This document shows positions 1-7,657 of a stretch of 12,228 nucleotides of DNA, piece by piece. Position 1 is the stretch's first letter; the number at the start of each line of letters is the position of its first letter. A program made the translations under genes and the position numbers. The notes under the pieces were generated by a model that was given only the letters and a program-made list of their open reading frames with translations, was not told the origin of the DNA and searched no databases. This DNA is from Planctomycetaceae bacterium (GTDB taxonomy: Bacteria; Planctomycetota; Planctomycetia; Pirellulales; Thermoguttaceae): NCBI GenBank assembly GCA_031283515.1, contig JAITBS010000477.1, forward strand, positions 1 to 12,228. Reading direction: 5' to 3'.

Positions 1-1409
1 TATTTTTCGTCAAAACGCTGCAAGTCAAATGCCGATAACTTACTAAACGCATTTTTTGAAATATAATCAATAAACCCTTCTATTGTGCCCTCCATTGCCA
101 TCGCATAAATTGTTTCTTCAACCAAATCCGTATTCATTGTTATCTGTTGCGAATTTGCCTCTATGTGTAACCGAATCTGTTCCCAATACACTTGTTGAAT
201 CGAATAGTTCGGAATCACCAAATATAATTTGTTCAGATAAGACTCTTTAATCGTGAGCAAACCCATATAAAATAGTAACGAAATAAAATAACTGTCATCA
301 CTCAATTTATCAAGCGAGAATTTCTCCAATACATTCGATAGAATATGCCCCTCTTTAATAATTTTAATCAAAATATCGCGGTTGTGATCGCTTTGTGTAA
401 GACGTTTCAACCGAATAGGATCCATACACAAATTCGGATCAATAAGATTTTCAGGGCTTTTACCGGTTTTAGACCATTGATTAAAAAAGTAAAGCATCAT
501 TGACGGGTTATAGACTTTGTTTTCGCCTGCCCCATGGAACAAATAACCATTGTAATAATATTCGATATCGACATTAAGTTGATTGACGCCAATTCCAATC
601 TCCGCCATTAACCGTTCCACCTCTTCGCGGGTAAAACCCAACATCTCATTGTAAAGCACTTCGCGTGTCAGGTTGGTTGCAATATTGTAACCGCTGGTAA
701 GATCGCCAAGCATCACCGGTGAAATGCCCGTAATAAAAGTATGATCCACAATAGAAAACGTTGTTGCCGATTTAATCGTTTCGTAAAAATCCCGCACAAT
801 CCCATTGGCTTTGACCACATGCTTGTAAAAATCATTGCCTTGTGCAGTTCCCATAGCAATAAGATCATTCGCAAAATGGTCGTACTCGTCGATAATCACA
901 AACACTTGTATGTTCGCCGATTTCGCAACACTAAACACTCGTTCCATCACCTCAAGAGTCGGCGGTTCTTCATACATCTGCCGAATTATTTCTTCGGTAT
1001 TCGGGAAAATGTTTTTGTGATCAGCCAGAAATCGGCAAGCATAATTACGAATCTTACTGCAAAAAGAAACAATAAACGCCTCCGCACCACGTGCCGTATC
1101 TAAACCGGAGAAATCAAAATTCATGACCGCATAACTGTTTCTTCGCGGCGTAGGATGTTGACCAATATAAAGATCGCCGAATAAACGTTCAAATTCATCC
1201 GCATAGTTCACATCATAATAATACGTGAGCGTAGAAAGCAATAAACTCTTACCGAATCGACGCGGACGAATAAATATTTGTGACGAATTACTTTCTTTCT
1301 CAAGTGCTTCGATAAACCGTGTCTTATCAATATAGATAAAATTATCGGCTCGGATTTTTTTGAAGTCGGCATTGCCGTAAGGCAATTGTTTTTTCGGTTG
1401 TGTGTTCAT
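1..1409 (-). CDS. AAA-ATPase-like / DUF1703 family protein, 3' end cut by window edge
   Basis: An open frame of 469 codons starts at ATG 1409 (AAAGGA lies about 9 bases upstream) and stays open to the left edge, so the C-terminus is missing. The translated N-terminus (MNTQPKKQLPYGNADFKKIR) followed by an IYIDKT segment near residues 26-30 is the usual opening of AAA-ATPase_like proteins (PF09820). The family's Walker A variant RPRRFGKS lies at 48-55 and a Walker B-like VFVIIDEYDHF at 169-179. The motif FITGISPVML (225-234) and the segment with YNGYLF (286-291) also fit. Family members normally end in a DUF1703 PD-(D/E)XK nuclease domain, which would lie off the window. The cellular role is unknown; these genes are multicopy, mobile-looking accessory genes in many anaerobes. 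The start is 29 bp beyond the ilvA stop, so co-transcription is possible although no functional link is evident. Confidence 0.88.
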   Translation of the reverse strand, partial: MNTQPKKQLPYGNADFKKIRADNFIYIDKTRFIEALEKESNSSQIFIRPRRFGKSLLLSTLTYYYDVNYADEFERLFGDLYIGQHPTPRRNSYAVMNFDFSGLDTARGAEAFIVSFCSKIRNYACRFLADHKNIFPNTEEIIRQMYEEPPTLEVMERVFSVAKSANIQVFVIIDEYDHFANDLIAMGTAQGNDFYKHVVKANGIVRDFYETIKSATTFSIVDHTFITGISPVMLGDLTSGYNIATNLTREVLYNEMLGFTREEVERLMAEIGIGVNQLNVDIEYYYNGYLFHGAGENKVYNPSMMLYFFNQWSKTGKSPENLIDPNLCMDPIRLKRLTQSDHNRDILIKIIKEGHILSNVLEKFSLDKLSDDSYFISLLFYMGLLTIKESYLNKLYLVIPNYSIQQVYWEQIRLHIEANSQQITMNTDLVEETIYAMAMEGTIEGFIDYISKNAFSKLSAFDLQRFDEK

Positions 1410-1438
1410 AAATAAATCCTTTTTTTGTAATACTTCAG

Positions 1439-2647
1439 TTACGAAACAACATTCGCAGCGTAACCTTCTTGTGACAATGCGGTCATGATTGTATTTTTGT
1501 GTTCGTGTCCGAATGCTTCTAGGGTTACGATTAACTCAGTACCTTTATCGCTGTTGCGGTTAATATCGACAAATTGATTATGCTGTAATTCGATGATATT
1601 ACCGCGTTCGCGTGCGATAATTCCAGAGATACGGTGCAGTTCACCCGGTCTGTCCGGCAACCGAACACTAAAGGTGAAAATGCGCCCCCGATTGCGAAGA
1701 CCATGCTGAACAAGTGAGGAGATGGTAATGACATCCATATTGCCGCCGCTTAGAAGTACAACAACATTTTTATTTTTCACTTCCAGATATTTCAATGCCG
1801 CCACCGATAAAAGTCCGGCATTTTCAACAATCATTTTATGGCTTTCCATGAGGTCAAGAAAAACATCGACTAATTTTTTATCATCAATGGTGATGATATC
1901 ATCGACATATTTTTGTACGTAGGGAAAGATGATATCTCCCGGTGTTCGGACAGCGACACCGTCGGCAATTGTTTCGACTTTGTGCAGCGAGGTAACCTTC
2001 CCTTCTTTGAGCGACATTTTCATACACGCCGCACCAGAAGGTTCGACTCCGATAATGCTAATGTTTGGTTTAAGAATTTTGGCGAGAGCGGCGATTCCGG
2101 CAAGAAGACCGCCGCCGCCAACCGGAACAAGAATAACATCGGTTTCCGGCAAAACCCGTAAAATTTCAAACGCTAATGTCCCCTGCCCTGTGGCAATATC
2201 AATATCGTTAAACGGATGAACAAATTCATAATGATGTTCTTGAGCAAGAGTGAGAGCGTGGGCATAGGCGTCGTCATAGATATTGCCGGAAAGAACAACC
2301 TGAACTCCGTAAGCTTTGGTGTTATTAACCTTAACAAGAGGAGTTGTTTCCGGCATGACAATAGTTGCTTTGGCATTATAATATTGTGCCGCAAAACCAA
2401 GACCTTGTGCGTGATTTCCGGCGGAGGCAGTGATAAGACCGCGTTGACGTTGTTCAGGTGAAAGGGTGGAGACTTTGTAGAGAGCACCGCGAATTTTGTA
2501 CGCACCAGTCAACTGCATATTTTCCGGTTTGAACCAGATATTATTTTCGGTTTGCTGGGTGAAATGCTTGCTGTAAATCAAGCCGGTATCCAAAATAATA
2601 TTTTGTAAAACAGCAGCGGCTTGCCGGAATTTTTCGAGGGTCAACAT
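1439..2647 (-). CDS. ilvA: threonine dehydratase (threonine ammonia-lyase) with C-terminal ACT domain
   Basis: This PLP enzyme deaminates L-threonine to 2-oxobutanoate and ammonia, the first step towards isoleucine or of threonine catabolism. The 402-residue protein shows the PLP-lysine motif TGAYKIRGA (K51), the substrate loop SAGNHAQG (75-82), the glycine-rich phosphate loop PVGGGGLLAG (175-184) and SGGNMD (300-305). Residues from about 325 to 402 form a single ACT-like regulatory domain (FSVRLPDRPGELHRISGI). The length and single ACT domain match the short IlvA/TdcB class that carries one ACT domain, not the roughly 510-residue E. coli IlvA with two. Allosteric control by an amino acid is therefore likely, but the effector cannot be read from sequence. 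The start is ATG 2647, with AGGA about 15 bases upstream, a rather long spacing. No ilv or leu genes are nearby, so biosynthetic versus catabolic use stays open. Confidence 0.95.
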   Translation of the reverse strand: MLTLEKFRQAAAVLQNIILDTGLIYSKHFTQQTENNIWFKPENMQLTGAYKIRGALYKVSTLSPEQRQRGLITASAGNHAQGLGFAAQYYNAKATIVMPETTPLVKVNNTKAYGVQVVLSGNIYDDAYAHALTLAQEHHYEFVHPFNDIDIATGQGTLAFEILRVLPETDVILVPVGGGGLLAGIAALAKILKPNISIIGVEPSGAACMKMSLKEGKVTSLHKVETIADGVAVRTPGDIIFPYVQKYVDDIITIDDKKLVDVFLDLMESHKMIVENAGLLSVAALKYLEVKNKNVVVLLSGGNMDVITISSLVQHGLRNRGRIFTFSVRLPDRPGELHRISGIIARERGNIIELQHNQFVDINRNSDKGTELIVTLEAFGHEHKNTIMTALSQEGYAANVVS

Positions 2648-2696
2648 TGATTTGGTAATTCCTGAATCTTTCCCCTTTTCGGGAACAATATTGTCC

Positions 2697-2827
2697 GCAA
2701 ATAAATGCAGAGATTATCCGCAGATGACGCTGATCTTCGCTGATAATGAAATTCGCTCTGCGAAAATCAGCACAATATGCGGACTGAAATGAACATTACA
2801 TCTCATTCAGGTTATCCATTTATTTGC
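2697..2827. repeat. nested inverted repeats with CGCAGAT/GCTGAT units in the ilvA upstream gap
   Basis: GCAAATAAATG (2697-2707) is perfectly inverted at 2817-2827. Nested inside are GTCCGCA (2693-2699) against TGCGGAC (2778-2784), and GCTGATcTTCGC (2729-2740) against GCGAAAATCAGC (2760-2771) with one mismatch. The interior units (TCCGCAGATGACGCTGAT) resemble a class of dispersed, non-coding repeats seen in several phyla; that comparison is from memory. No gene is seen between 2648 and 3095: the rest of the gap is this structure, the heptad repeat copy at 2845-2952, and AT-rich sequence next to the nuclease gene. Confidence 0.7.
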
Positions 2828-2844
2828 AAAATTCAAGCCCCCAG

Positions 2845-2952
2845 TGAGTAGTTGATAGTGAAGAGTTGAGAGCGGAGAGTTGAGAGCGGAGAGTTCACAT
2901 GTGGAATCATTACCGTTTCGGCAATAATCCGCTTGCGAACACGATTCACGAT
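2845..2952. repeat. heptad-repeat element, copy 1 (seven tandem 7-mers plus half core)
   Basis: Seven consecutive 7-mers occupy 2845-2893: TGAGTAG, TTGATAG, TGAAGAG, TTGAGAG, CGGAGAG, TTGAGAG, CGGAGAG. They are followed by a core. Core positions 2912-2940 match 12083-12111 at 27 of 29 bases, and 2928-2952 is identical over 25 bases to 4170-4194. Unlike the other two copies it has no heptads on the right. It runs instead into ATACTTCGTCCGG (2954-2966), which also flanks copy 2 on its other side (4088-4100). It is non-coding; the 64-codon open frame across it is a by-product of the repeat. Confidence 0.8.
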
Positions 2953-3095
2953 GATACTTCGTCCGGTTAAAAGGACACTTTTGTTCAGTAAATGTTCCCA
3001 ATAACTTAAAGAGCCCTCGACAAAATAAAGAGTATCAAGGGTAATCTTTTACCGTGCAAATAATCAAAAAAACAAAAAGATTGGTTCCGGCATTT

Positions 3096-3989
3096 TCATC
3101 TTAACGCAGTCGCAAATTCATCTAACGAAACACATGTAAGTGCAAAATCCGCCAGTTCATCCAACTGGGTTCTATCGTGAATCGAGAGGATTTTTTTCTG
3201 AAGTGATTTCGGAGGCGATTCTAAACGACGAGATAAAATACGAATAATCATTTCCGCTTTCCCTTTGGCTTCACCTTCGGCTTCACCTTCGGCTTTCCCT
3301 TCGGCTTTCCCTTCGGCACGCCATTTATCGACCAAACCGAGGTCTTTTAAACATTGATCCACTTTTTTACTCATAATTACCTCCTGAAATGTGTTGATAT
3401 TGGCATCGAAGAGTGTATCAAGATACGTTTTAAGAGCAGTATCTTGTTCGTATTTCGTTGCCTCAGTTAAAATATAACGCAAACGGGTTGTTGTTAGTTT
3501 TTTATTCAAATAGTAAAGCCAGAGATTCTCATCTTGTGCTAATTCTTTGGAAACCACGATTTGCTTCGGTCCCAGATCATGTTCTACAAGATAAATACCT
3601 GTTTGGGATGAGGTTATTTTATGACGGTTGGATAGGTATTTCAACAGTTGATAGGGATGTTGAGATGTTACCAGAGTTACCGATAGTTCGTCGATATCTA
3701 TCTTTTCTTGGGACGCGTACAACAATTTATAACCGTGTGCTTTGTAATAGCTCTCAACAGTAAGTGAATCACTGGGACTCTTGTATTCAAAAATGTTATA
3801 AGTCCGAAAAATACGGGCAATGTTTTTGTCGATGACAACATCTTTGAGTTTTTTGATGATGAGAACATCAATTCGTAACGGCTCACTGGTTAATTGATAT
3901 TCGGAGGTGAACTCCAACACGTCCCGATACTCTTTAAGTTCGAGTTGCATTGCGCCCCAAAAAGCAGGATGCCACGATGTCTTGCCCAT
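3096..3989 (-). CDS. Rpn-type PD-(D/E)XK nuclease-like protein with repetitive linker
   Basis: This 297-residue protein resembles the Rpn/transposase-like nuclease families. The N-terminal region WHPAFWGAMQLEL (6-18) leads to a PD-(D/E)XK-type core with D41 in LRIDVLII and E68-Y-K70 in IFEYKSP, as expected for metal-dependent nucleases. Residues 225-246 are an AEGK/AEGE repeat linker made of 12-bp DNA units. The C-terminal segment (IIRILSRRLESPPKSLQKKI...LDELADFAL, about 248-285) looks like the helical DUF4351-type tail. Rpn relatives promote recombination in E. coli; the role here is unknown. ATG 3989 is the first start after an in-frame TAA about 20 bases upstream, and no clear ribosome binding site is visible. 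It sits between two copies of the heptad-repeat family, which fits accessory or mobile DNA. Confidence 0.8.
   Translation of the reverse strand: MGKTSWHPAFWGAMQLELKEYRDVLEFTSEYQLTSEPLRIDVLIIKKLKDVVIDKNIARIFRTYNIFEYKSPSDSLTVESYYKAHGYKLLYASQEKIDIDELSVTLVTSQHPYQLLKYLSNRHKITSSQTGIYLVEHDLGPKQIVVSKELAQDENLWLYYLNKKLTTTRLRYILTEATKYEQDTALKTYLDTLFDANINTFQEVIMSKKVDQCLKDLGLVDKWRAEGKAEGKAEGEAEGEAKGKAEMIIRILSRRLESPPKSLQKKILSIHDRTQLDELADFALTCVSLDEFATALR
3252..3317 (-). repeat. 12-bp tandem repeats encoding the AEGK/AEGE linker
   Basis: On the plus strand, units such as TTCGGCTTTCCC and TTCGGCTTCACC recur about five and a half times. They are in frame with the nuclease-like gene and encode residues 225-246. 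Length change in steps of 12 bp would keep the frame, so the linker can expand or shrink without breaking the protein. Confidence 0.85.
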
Positions 3990-4112
3990 GCTGGAATACG
4001 GAATGTTTTATCGGAATTAGGACCGGGTCATCTATAAAACCTCCCATTTTACTTCTAATTGCGGCGTTTTCAAGGGACTCCGTTTCAATACTTCGCTCGG
4101 TTAAACAGGATG

Positions 4113-4215
4113 TGAATAGTTGATAGTGGAAAGTGTCGCCAAGCGGATTACTGATCTTGCGGCAAAAACTCCGCTTGCGAACACGATTCACGATTCACTC
4201 ATAACTATTAACTAG
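4113..4215. repeat. heptad-repeat element, copy 2, overlapping the rph 3' end
   Basis: Left-arm heptads TGAATAG, TTGATAG and TGGAAAG (4113-4133) are answered on the right by inverted heptads CTCATAA and CTATTAA plus CTAG (4198-4215). TAGTTGATAG (4117-4126) matches the inverse of 4205-4214 at 9 of 10 bases. The core has AAGCGGA (4141-4147) perfectly inverted at 4170-4176. Positions 4170-4194 are identical to 2928-2952. The right arm supplies the last six codons and the TGA of ribonuclease PH. Confidence 0.8.
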
Positions 4216-4887
4216 ATAGAATAATTCGCGGATTCCTTTCTTTCCGAGTGCGAGTAGTTGGGCGAGTTCTTCTTCGGAAAAAGTGTATTCTTCGCCGGTG
4301 CCCTGAATCTCGACAAACCGCCCCGAACCAGTCATCACAACATTCATGTCCACTTCCGCTTCAATATCCTCACTGTACGCCAAATCAAGCATCGCTACAC
4401 CCCTAACAATGCCAACACTCACCGCCGCCACCGAATCCGTAACCGGTGATTCCGCTAAAAGTAACGAATCAAACGCATCCATCATCGCTATGTAAGAACC
4501 GGTAATACATAGAGTTCGAGTTCCGCCGTCGGCTTGCAGAACGTCGCAGTCAATATAAACAGTTCGTTGTCCCAATTTCTCAAGATTGACAACGGAACGG
4601 AGTGAACGACCGATGAGGCGTTGAATTTCGGTGGCGCGTCCATCGGGTTTATCGTTGCGCGGTGTTCGCGGGTTGGTGCTGCCGGGCAACATCCGGTATT
4701 CCGCCGTAATCCAACCCCGCCCCGAATCTTTCGGCATCCATTTCGGCAACTCGTCCGCAATACTCGCCGAACAAAGCACCACCGTTTTACCCGCCGAAAT
4801 CAAAATCGATCCGAGCGTCGTCTCCACAAAACGCCGCTTAATCGTAATCGGTCGCAATTCATCATTCCGTCGATTGTCCAATCGCAT
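4195..4887 (-). CDS. rph: ribonuclease PH
   Basis: This phosphate-dependent 3'-5' exoribonuclease trims tRNA 3' ends in the cytoplasm and typically acts as a hexamer. The 230-residue protein shows the family hallmarks: N-terminal R-x-DNR-x-x-x-ELRP (2-13), PGSTNPRTPR (68-77), the phosphate-site region GRATEIQRLIGRSLR (83-97), DCDVLQADGGTRT (113-125) and the acidic DMNVVMTGSG (180-189) followed by VEIQGTGE. ATG 4887 has a good Shine-Dalgarno GGAG seven bases upstream. It is slightly shorter than usual members (about 238-258 residues). The end LVNSYE and the stop codon lie inside heptad-repeat copy 2, so the natural C-terminal tail seems to have been replaced by repeat sequence. All recognisable catalytic motifs remain, so activity is plausible. 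No neighbouring gene for XTP/dITP pyrophosphatase is seen. Confidence 0.96.
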   Translation of the reverse strand: MRLDNRRNDELRPITIKRRFVETTLGSILISAGKTVVLCSASIADELPKWMPKDSGRGWITAEYRMLPGSTNPRTPRNDKPDGRATEIQRLIGRSLRSVVNLEKLGQRTVYIDCDVLQADGGTRTLCITGSYIAMMDAFDSLLLAESPVTDSVAAVSVGIVRGVAMLDLAYSEDIEAEVDMNVVMTGSGRFVEIQGTGEEYTFSEEELAQLLALGKKGIRELFYLVNSYE

Positions 4888-5028
4888 ATCGTAACTCCAA
4901 AAATTGTAATTAATAAATAATAATTCGGTAACTACCCTAAAAACTACCGCATTACATTTTAGTAATATTTTATCATTTATCGCCCTGCCCTACTCTGTTC
5001 GTGATCGAGAATCCAATAAAATTTTTAT

Positions 5029-5946
5029 TCACTCCACAATCGGGCATGACCGATTCGCATAACAATAAATACAGTAATGCGGGCAAGTTCCATATTGACC
5101 AATATCTTTCGATACAATACATCCACAATATTTTCGTTGCCCTTTATCCTTTGATGTTCGTGCTAAAAACGCCGTCAATACGTGATCATTCGGAGCCAAC
5201 CGCCGCAAAAGTTCGGGATCAACACAACGGTTCGGTACAATACCGTATCGCGAAAAATCACTATTTTCGCAACACGTCGCCGGTTGTATTTTCCAGCGCC
5301 GCGTCTGCTTGGCAATCCGATTGGCAATTCGGGACATCTCCGACATAACAAGTTCACGCGGATGCAACGAAATTCGTTTAAGACGACGATGAACCTTCGG
5401 ATAATTTGTAATGTCAACAAAACTAAACACCAGCTTTTCCGTATATCCCGCCAATCGGTCGCCAATAAAACAAATTCGTTCAAAAATATGATCAACCGAT
5501 AAACCATCCGCAAGAAGAATCGGATCAAAACGCCAAATAATACGCTCTTTTCCAATACAACACGAAAGTTTTCGAAACGTTTCAATTCGTTGTTCAAGCG
5601 ACGGAAGATTCGGTTCAAACCGTTCCGCTTCGTAATCATTAAGCGTAAACTGAAAATAATACGTCAACTCCCAACGTTCAAATTCGTCAATACGCAACAA
5701 AAACGGTTCAGGATTTTTCGTCCAAAAAACAACTGCCCGAAGATTTTGAAAACCAACATATTGTTGTTTCTGATTGAAAGGATTCCGCCAAACACAAAAC
5801 CCTTCACGCAACCGCCGGAACAACCAATCAATGTGAAATGCCGGAATATCTGTTGCGCGGCTCGCCGAAACAATCACCGGCGCAATACCTTCATAAATAC
5901 CATGCGGTGTTTGAATCAACGTCTTGGGTGTTGCGATGTTCGACAT
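5029..5946 (-). CDS. DUF1848 family protein with C-terminal radical-SAM-like cysteine motif
   Basis: The 305-residue protein matches the uncharacterised DUF1848 family as I know it. The N-terminal VIVSASRATDIPAF (24-37), WRNPFN (53-58), VVFWTKNPEPF (72-82) and FSFVDIT (174-180) are typical. The C-terminus DKGQRKYCGC...DIGQYGTCPHYCIYCYAN holds cysteines 274, 276, 288, 292 and 295. C288-x3-C292-x2-C295 has the spacing of the radical SAM [4Fe-4S] triad but lies at the C-terminal end instead of the N-terminal end. A circularly permuted radical-SAM-like fold is therefore an attractive inference. The reaction and substrate are unknown. It starts 15 bp after the stop of the upstream membrane protein, so both are probably co-transcribed. 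The ribosome binding site is weak (GAAAAAACC before ATG 5946). Confidence 0.88.
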   Translation of the reverse strand: MSNIATPKTLIQTPHGIYEGIAPVIVSASRATDIPAFHIDWLFRRLREGFCVWRNPFNQKQQYVGFQNLRAVVFWTKNPEPFLLRIDEFERWELTYYFQFTLNDYEAERFEPNLPSLEQRIETFRKLSCCIGKERIIWRFDPILLADGLSVDHIFERICFIGDRLAGYTEKLVFSFVDITNYPKVHRRLKRISLHPRELVMSEMSRIANRIAKQTRRWKIQPATCCENSDFSRYGIVPNRCVDPELLRRLAPNDHVLTAFLARTSKDKGQRKYCGCIVSKDIGQYGTCPHYCIYCYANRSCPIVE

Positions 5947-5961
5947 GGTTTTTTCGATACG

Positions 5962-7530
5962 CTATTGATGTTCGGAAATGGTAGGCGTTACGGTTACCGG
6001 TTTTTCCCGAAGCGGAACATAACCAACTCGCCCAACCAAATCCTGACCTTGCACCGAAAGAAACCAATCGGTCAATTTCGAAACATTCGGTTTTTTGTTT
6101 CCGATAGTAATAATAACAATTTGTCCGATCAACGGATAGGAACCATTTTGAATATTCTCCACTGTCGGTTCAATCCCGTTAATCCGTAACAATTTTACAC
6201 CGTCATGCTTAAACATTCCTTCAACAAAATAACGGAACGAAAAACCAATCGAATTACTGTAATTACGATAATCAGCAACACGTTGTACAATTCCTTCCAT
6301 TAAACCTTGAAATTCTTCCCGTACAGGTTTCGCAAGCGGAACATCACCCATAACCTGAATCATCATCGTTTGACTGCCGGAACCTTCAGGACGCTGAAAC
6401 GGCAAAATCTTTTGGTTATTGCCGCCGACATCGCTCCAATGGGTAATCCGTTTAGAATAAATGTTGCGAATTTGTTCAAGAGTCAAATGATCAACCGGAT
6501 TTGTCCGACTAACAAAAAATACAAACGCTTCATAACCAATCGGTGTAACGGAAAGTTTAATTCCTCGCGATTCGGCTTCCGCCCATTGTTTTTCGGAAGG
6601 CATTGCCATGAAAACCATGTCACTGTTACCGCTTAATAAAGATTCAAACGCTATCGGCGTCGGACCGCCTTGAATTATCGTATTGGATTTCTTCGCGTCA
6701 ATATTCCGGTACACCGCTTCAACCGCAGCAGCATAAACCGGAAATAATGCCAATGCCCCATGAATTTTCGGATGATCTTGGTCAATTTGCAATGTCGGTG
6801 AGTCAATTTTGACTAATTGGTTATTTTCAGAAAACGGTTTGTAATGAAAAAGAGTATCCTGTTCGCCAATAACTTCGTTACCGTAACGAGGTGCCAGAAT
6901 TGTTTCCCGAAAATGTTGCTGCGACTGATAAACCAATAGGCAAAGAAAAATTGTCAAAACGAAAAATACCACTAAACCGCTTTTACGTTGCGTTACCGAT
7001 ACAGAAAAACGCGAAACATAAAACACTCCCCAAATCATAACAATAAAAGAAAGGATAATCGGAAAGAAAAAAATCACTTCATGTGGAACATTGAACAATA
7101 TAACGAGCAATATTCCCGCAAGATGTGATCCTGCATAATGAGGCAGTCCGAAGAATGCGAATAAGTACAATATATCCTGTGAGGAATGAACAAAATAGAA
7201 TGCTGTTGCCGTAAGAATAAGAATGTAAAACAACGGCAGAAAAAACGGTAGAACGCAAAGTAAAAAGTTATTCGGAACATTTCCGTTTTGTAAATGCGTT
7301 GCGAATTGTTTTCGAAATTGATTAAAACAATAAAAAAGAAATGCACAACATACGAATATCGGAATAGTTATAAAAAATACCGGACTAAAACAGGCAAGAA
7401 ATAAAACCGGAGCAGACACAATCATTCCCGGTAAAAGAGTTGCCCAAAAGGTTGTTTTTACAAGATAACCTGTTGTACTGAACGGTTTCGATTTTGTTGA
7501 TTCTGTTTCTATAATTGGTATGTCGGTCAT
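5962..7530 (-). CDS. membrane protein with PstS-like phosphate-type substrate-binding domain
   Basis: The 522-residue protein has two halves. Residues 1-205 are strongly hydrophobic, with likely helices near 27-48, 50-70, 88-114, 150-172 and 183-201 and a further hydrophobic stretch at 118-147. Basic loops at 70-87 and 173-184 suggest they face the cytoplasm, which places the C-terminal half outside. Residues from about 250 to 510 look like a PstS/PBP-like domain: GALALFPVYAAAVEAV (258-273), IIQGGPTPIAFESLLSGNSDMVF (285-307), EAFVFFVS (334-341), ITHWSDVGG (362-370), RPEGSGSQ (380-387) and GFSFRYF (429-435). Ordinary PstS proteins have a signal peptide, not a polytopic anchor. No pstC, pstA, pstB or phoU is present, so a sensor or binding role is as likely as transport. 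It heads a two-gene unit with the DUF1848 gene and has a good promoter upstream. Confidence 0.85.
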   Translation of the reverse strand: MTDIPIIETESTKSKPFSTTGYLVKTTFWATLLPGMIVSAPVLFLACFSPVFFITIPIFVCCAFLFYCFNQFRKQFATHLQNGNVPNNFLLCVLPFFLPLFYILILTATAFYFVHSSQDILYLFAFFGLPHYAGSHLAGILLVILFNVPHEVIFFFPIILSFIVMIWGVFYVSRFSVSVTQRKSGLVVFFVLTIFLCLLVYQSQQHFRETILAPRYGNEVIGEQDTLFHYKPFSENNQLVKIDSPTLQIDQDHPKIHGALALFPVYAAAVEAVYRNIDAKKSNTIIQGGPTPIAFESLLSGNSDMVFMAMPSEKQWAEAESRGIKLSVTPIGYEAFVFFVSRTNPVDHLTLEQIRNIYSKRITHWSDVGGNNQKILPFQRPEGSGSQTMMIQVMGDVPLAKPVREEFQGLMEGIVQRVADYRNYSNSIGFSFRYFVEGMFKHDGVKLLRINGIEPTVENIQNGSYPLIGQIVIITIGNKKPNVSKLTDWFLSVQGQDLVGRVGYVPLREKPVTVTPTISEHQ

Positions 7531-7591
7531 GTTCCGGTTTTCTTCGTTTCAGTTTATATTGTTGCGTTTATGTCTTTTTACTCAAACCGGA

Positions 7592-7620
7592 ATTATAACC
7601 CAACAGTATTTCGTTTTCAA
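7592..7620 (-). promoter_or_regulatory. sigma-70-type promoter for the PstS-like gene
   Basis: Reading the minus strand, TTGAAA (7615-7620) is followed after exactly 17 bases by a perfect TATAAT (7592-7597). The expected start is near 7585, giving a leader of about 55 bases before ATG 7530, which has GGA four bases upstream. Position and match make it the likely promoter of the PstS-like/DUF1848 pair. Confidence 0.7.
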
Positions 7621-7657
7621 GGTTGACTCCCAAGTCGGTTAATGAAATTACGGTTGG

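Noticed and set aside
741..1103. Plus-strand open frame of 120 codons
   Set aside because: It lies fully inside the AAA-ATPase-like gene on the minus strand, whose motifs are clear; the frame shows no family features.
2034..2052. GGTTCGACTCC as a tRNA T-arm
   Set aside because: It is inside ilvA coding sequence and no acceptor stem or anticodon arm surrounds it.
2845..2893. Tandem 7-mers as a CRISPR array
   Set aside because: The units are contiguous 7-mers without spacers, and no cas genes are present.
2807..3001. Minus-strand open frame of 64 codons
   Set aside because: It is built from heptad repeat copy 1 (LSALNSPLSTLHYQLL is repeat sequence) and shows no independent coding sign.
3934..4191. 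Minus-strand open frame of 85 codons containing ENAAIRSKMGGFIDDPVLI
   Set aside because: The middle looks protein-like, but the first part is heptad repeat and the end overlaps the nuclease gene in another frame. At most it is a gene remnant that I cannot name.
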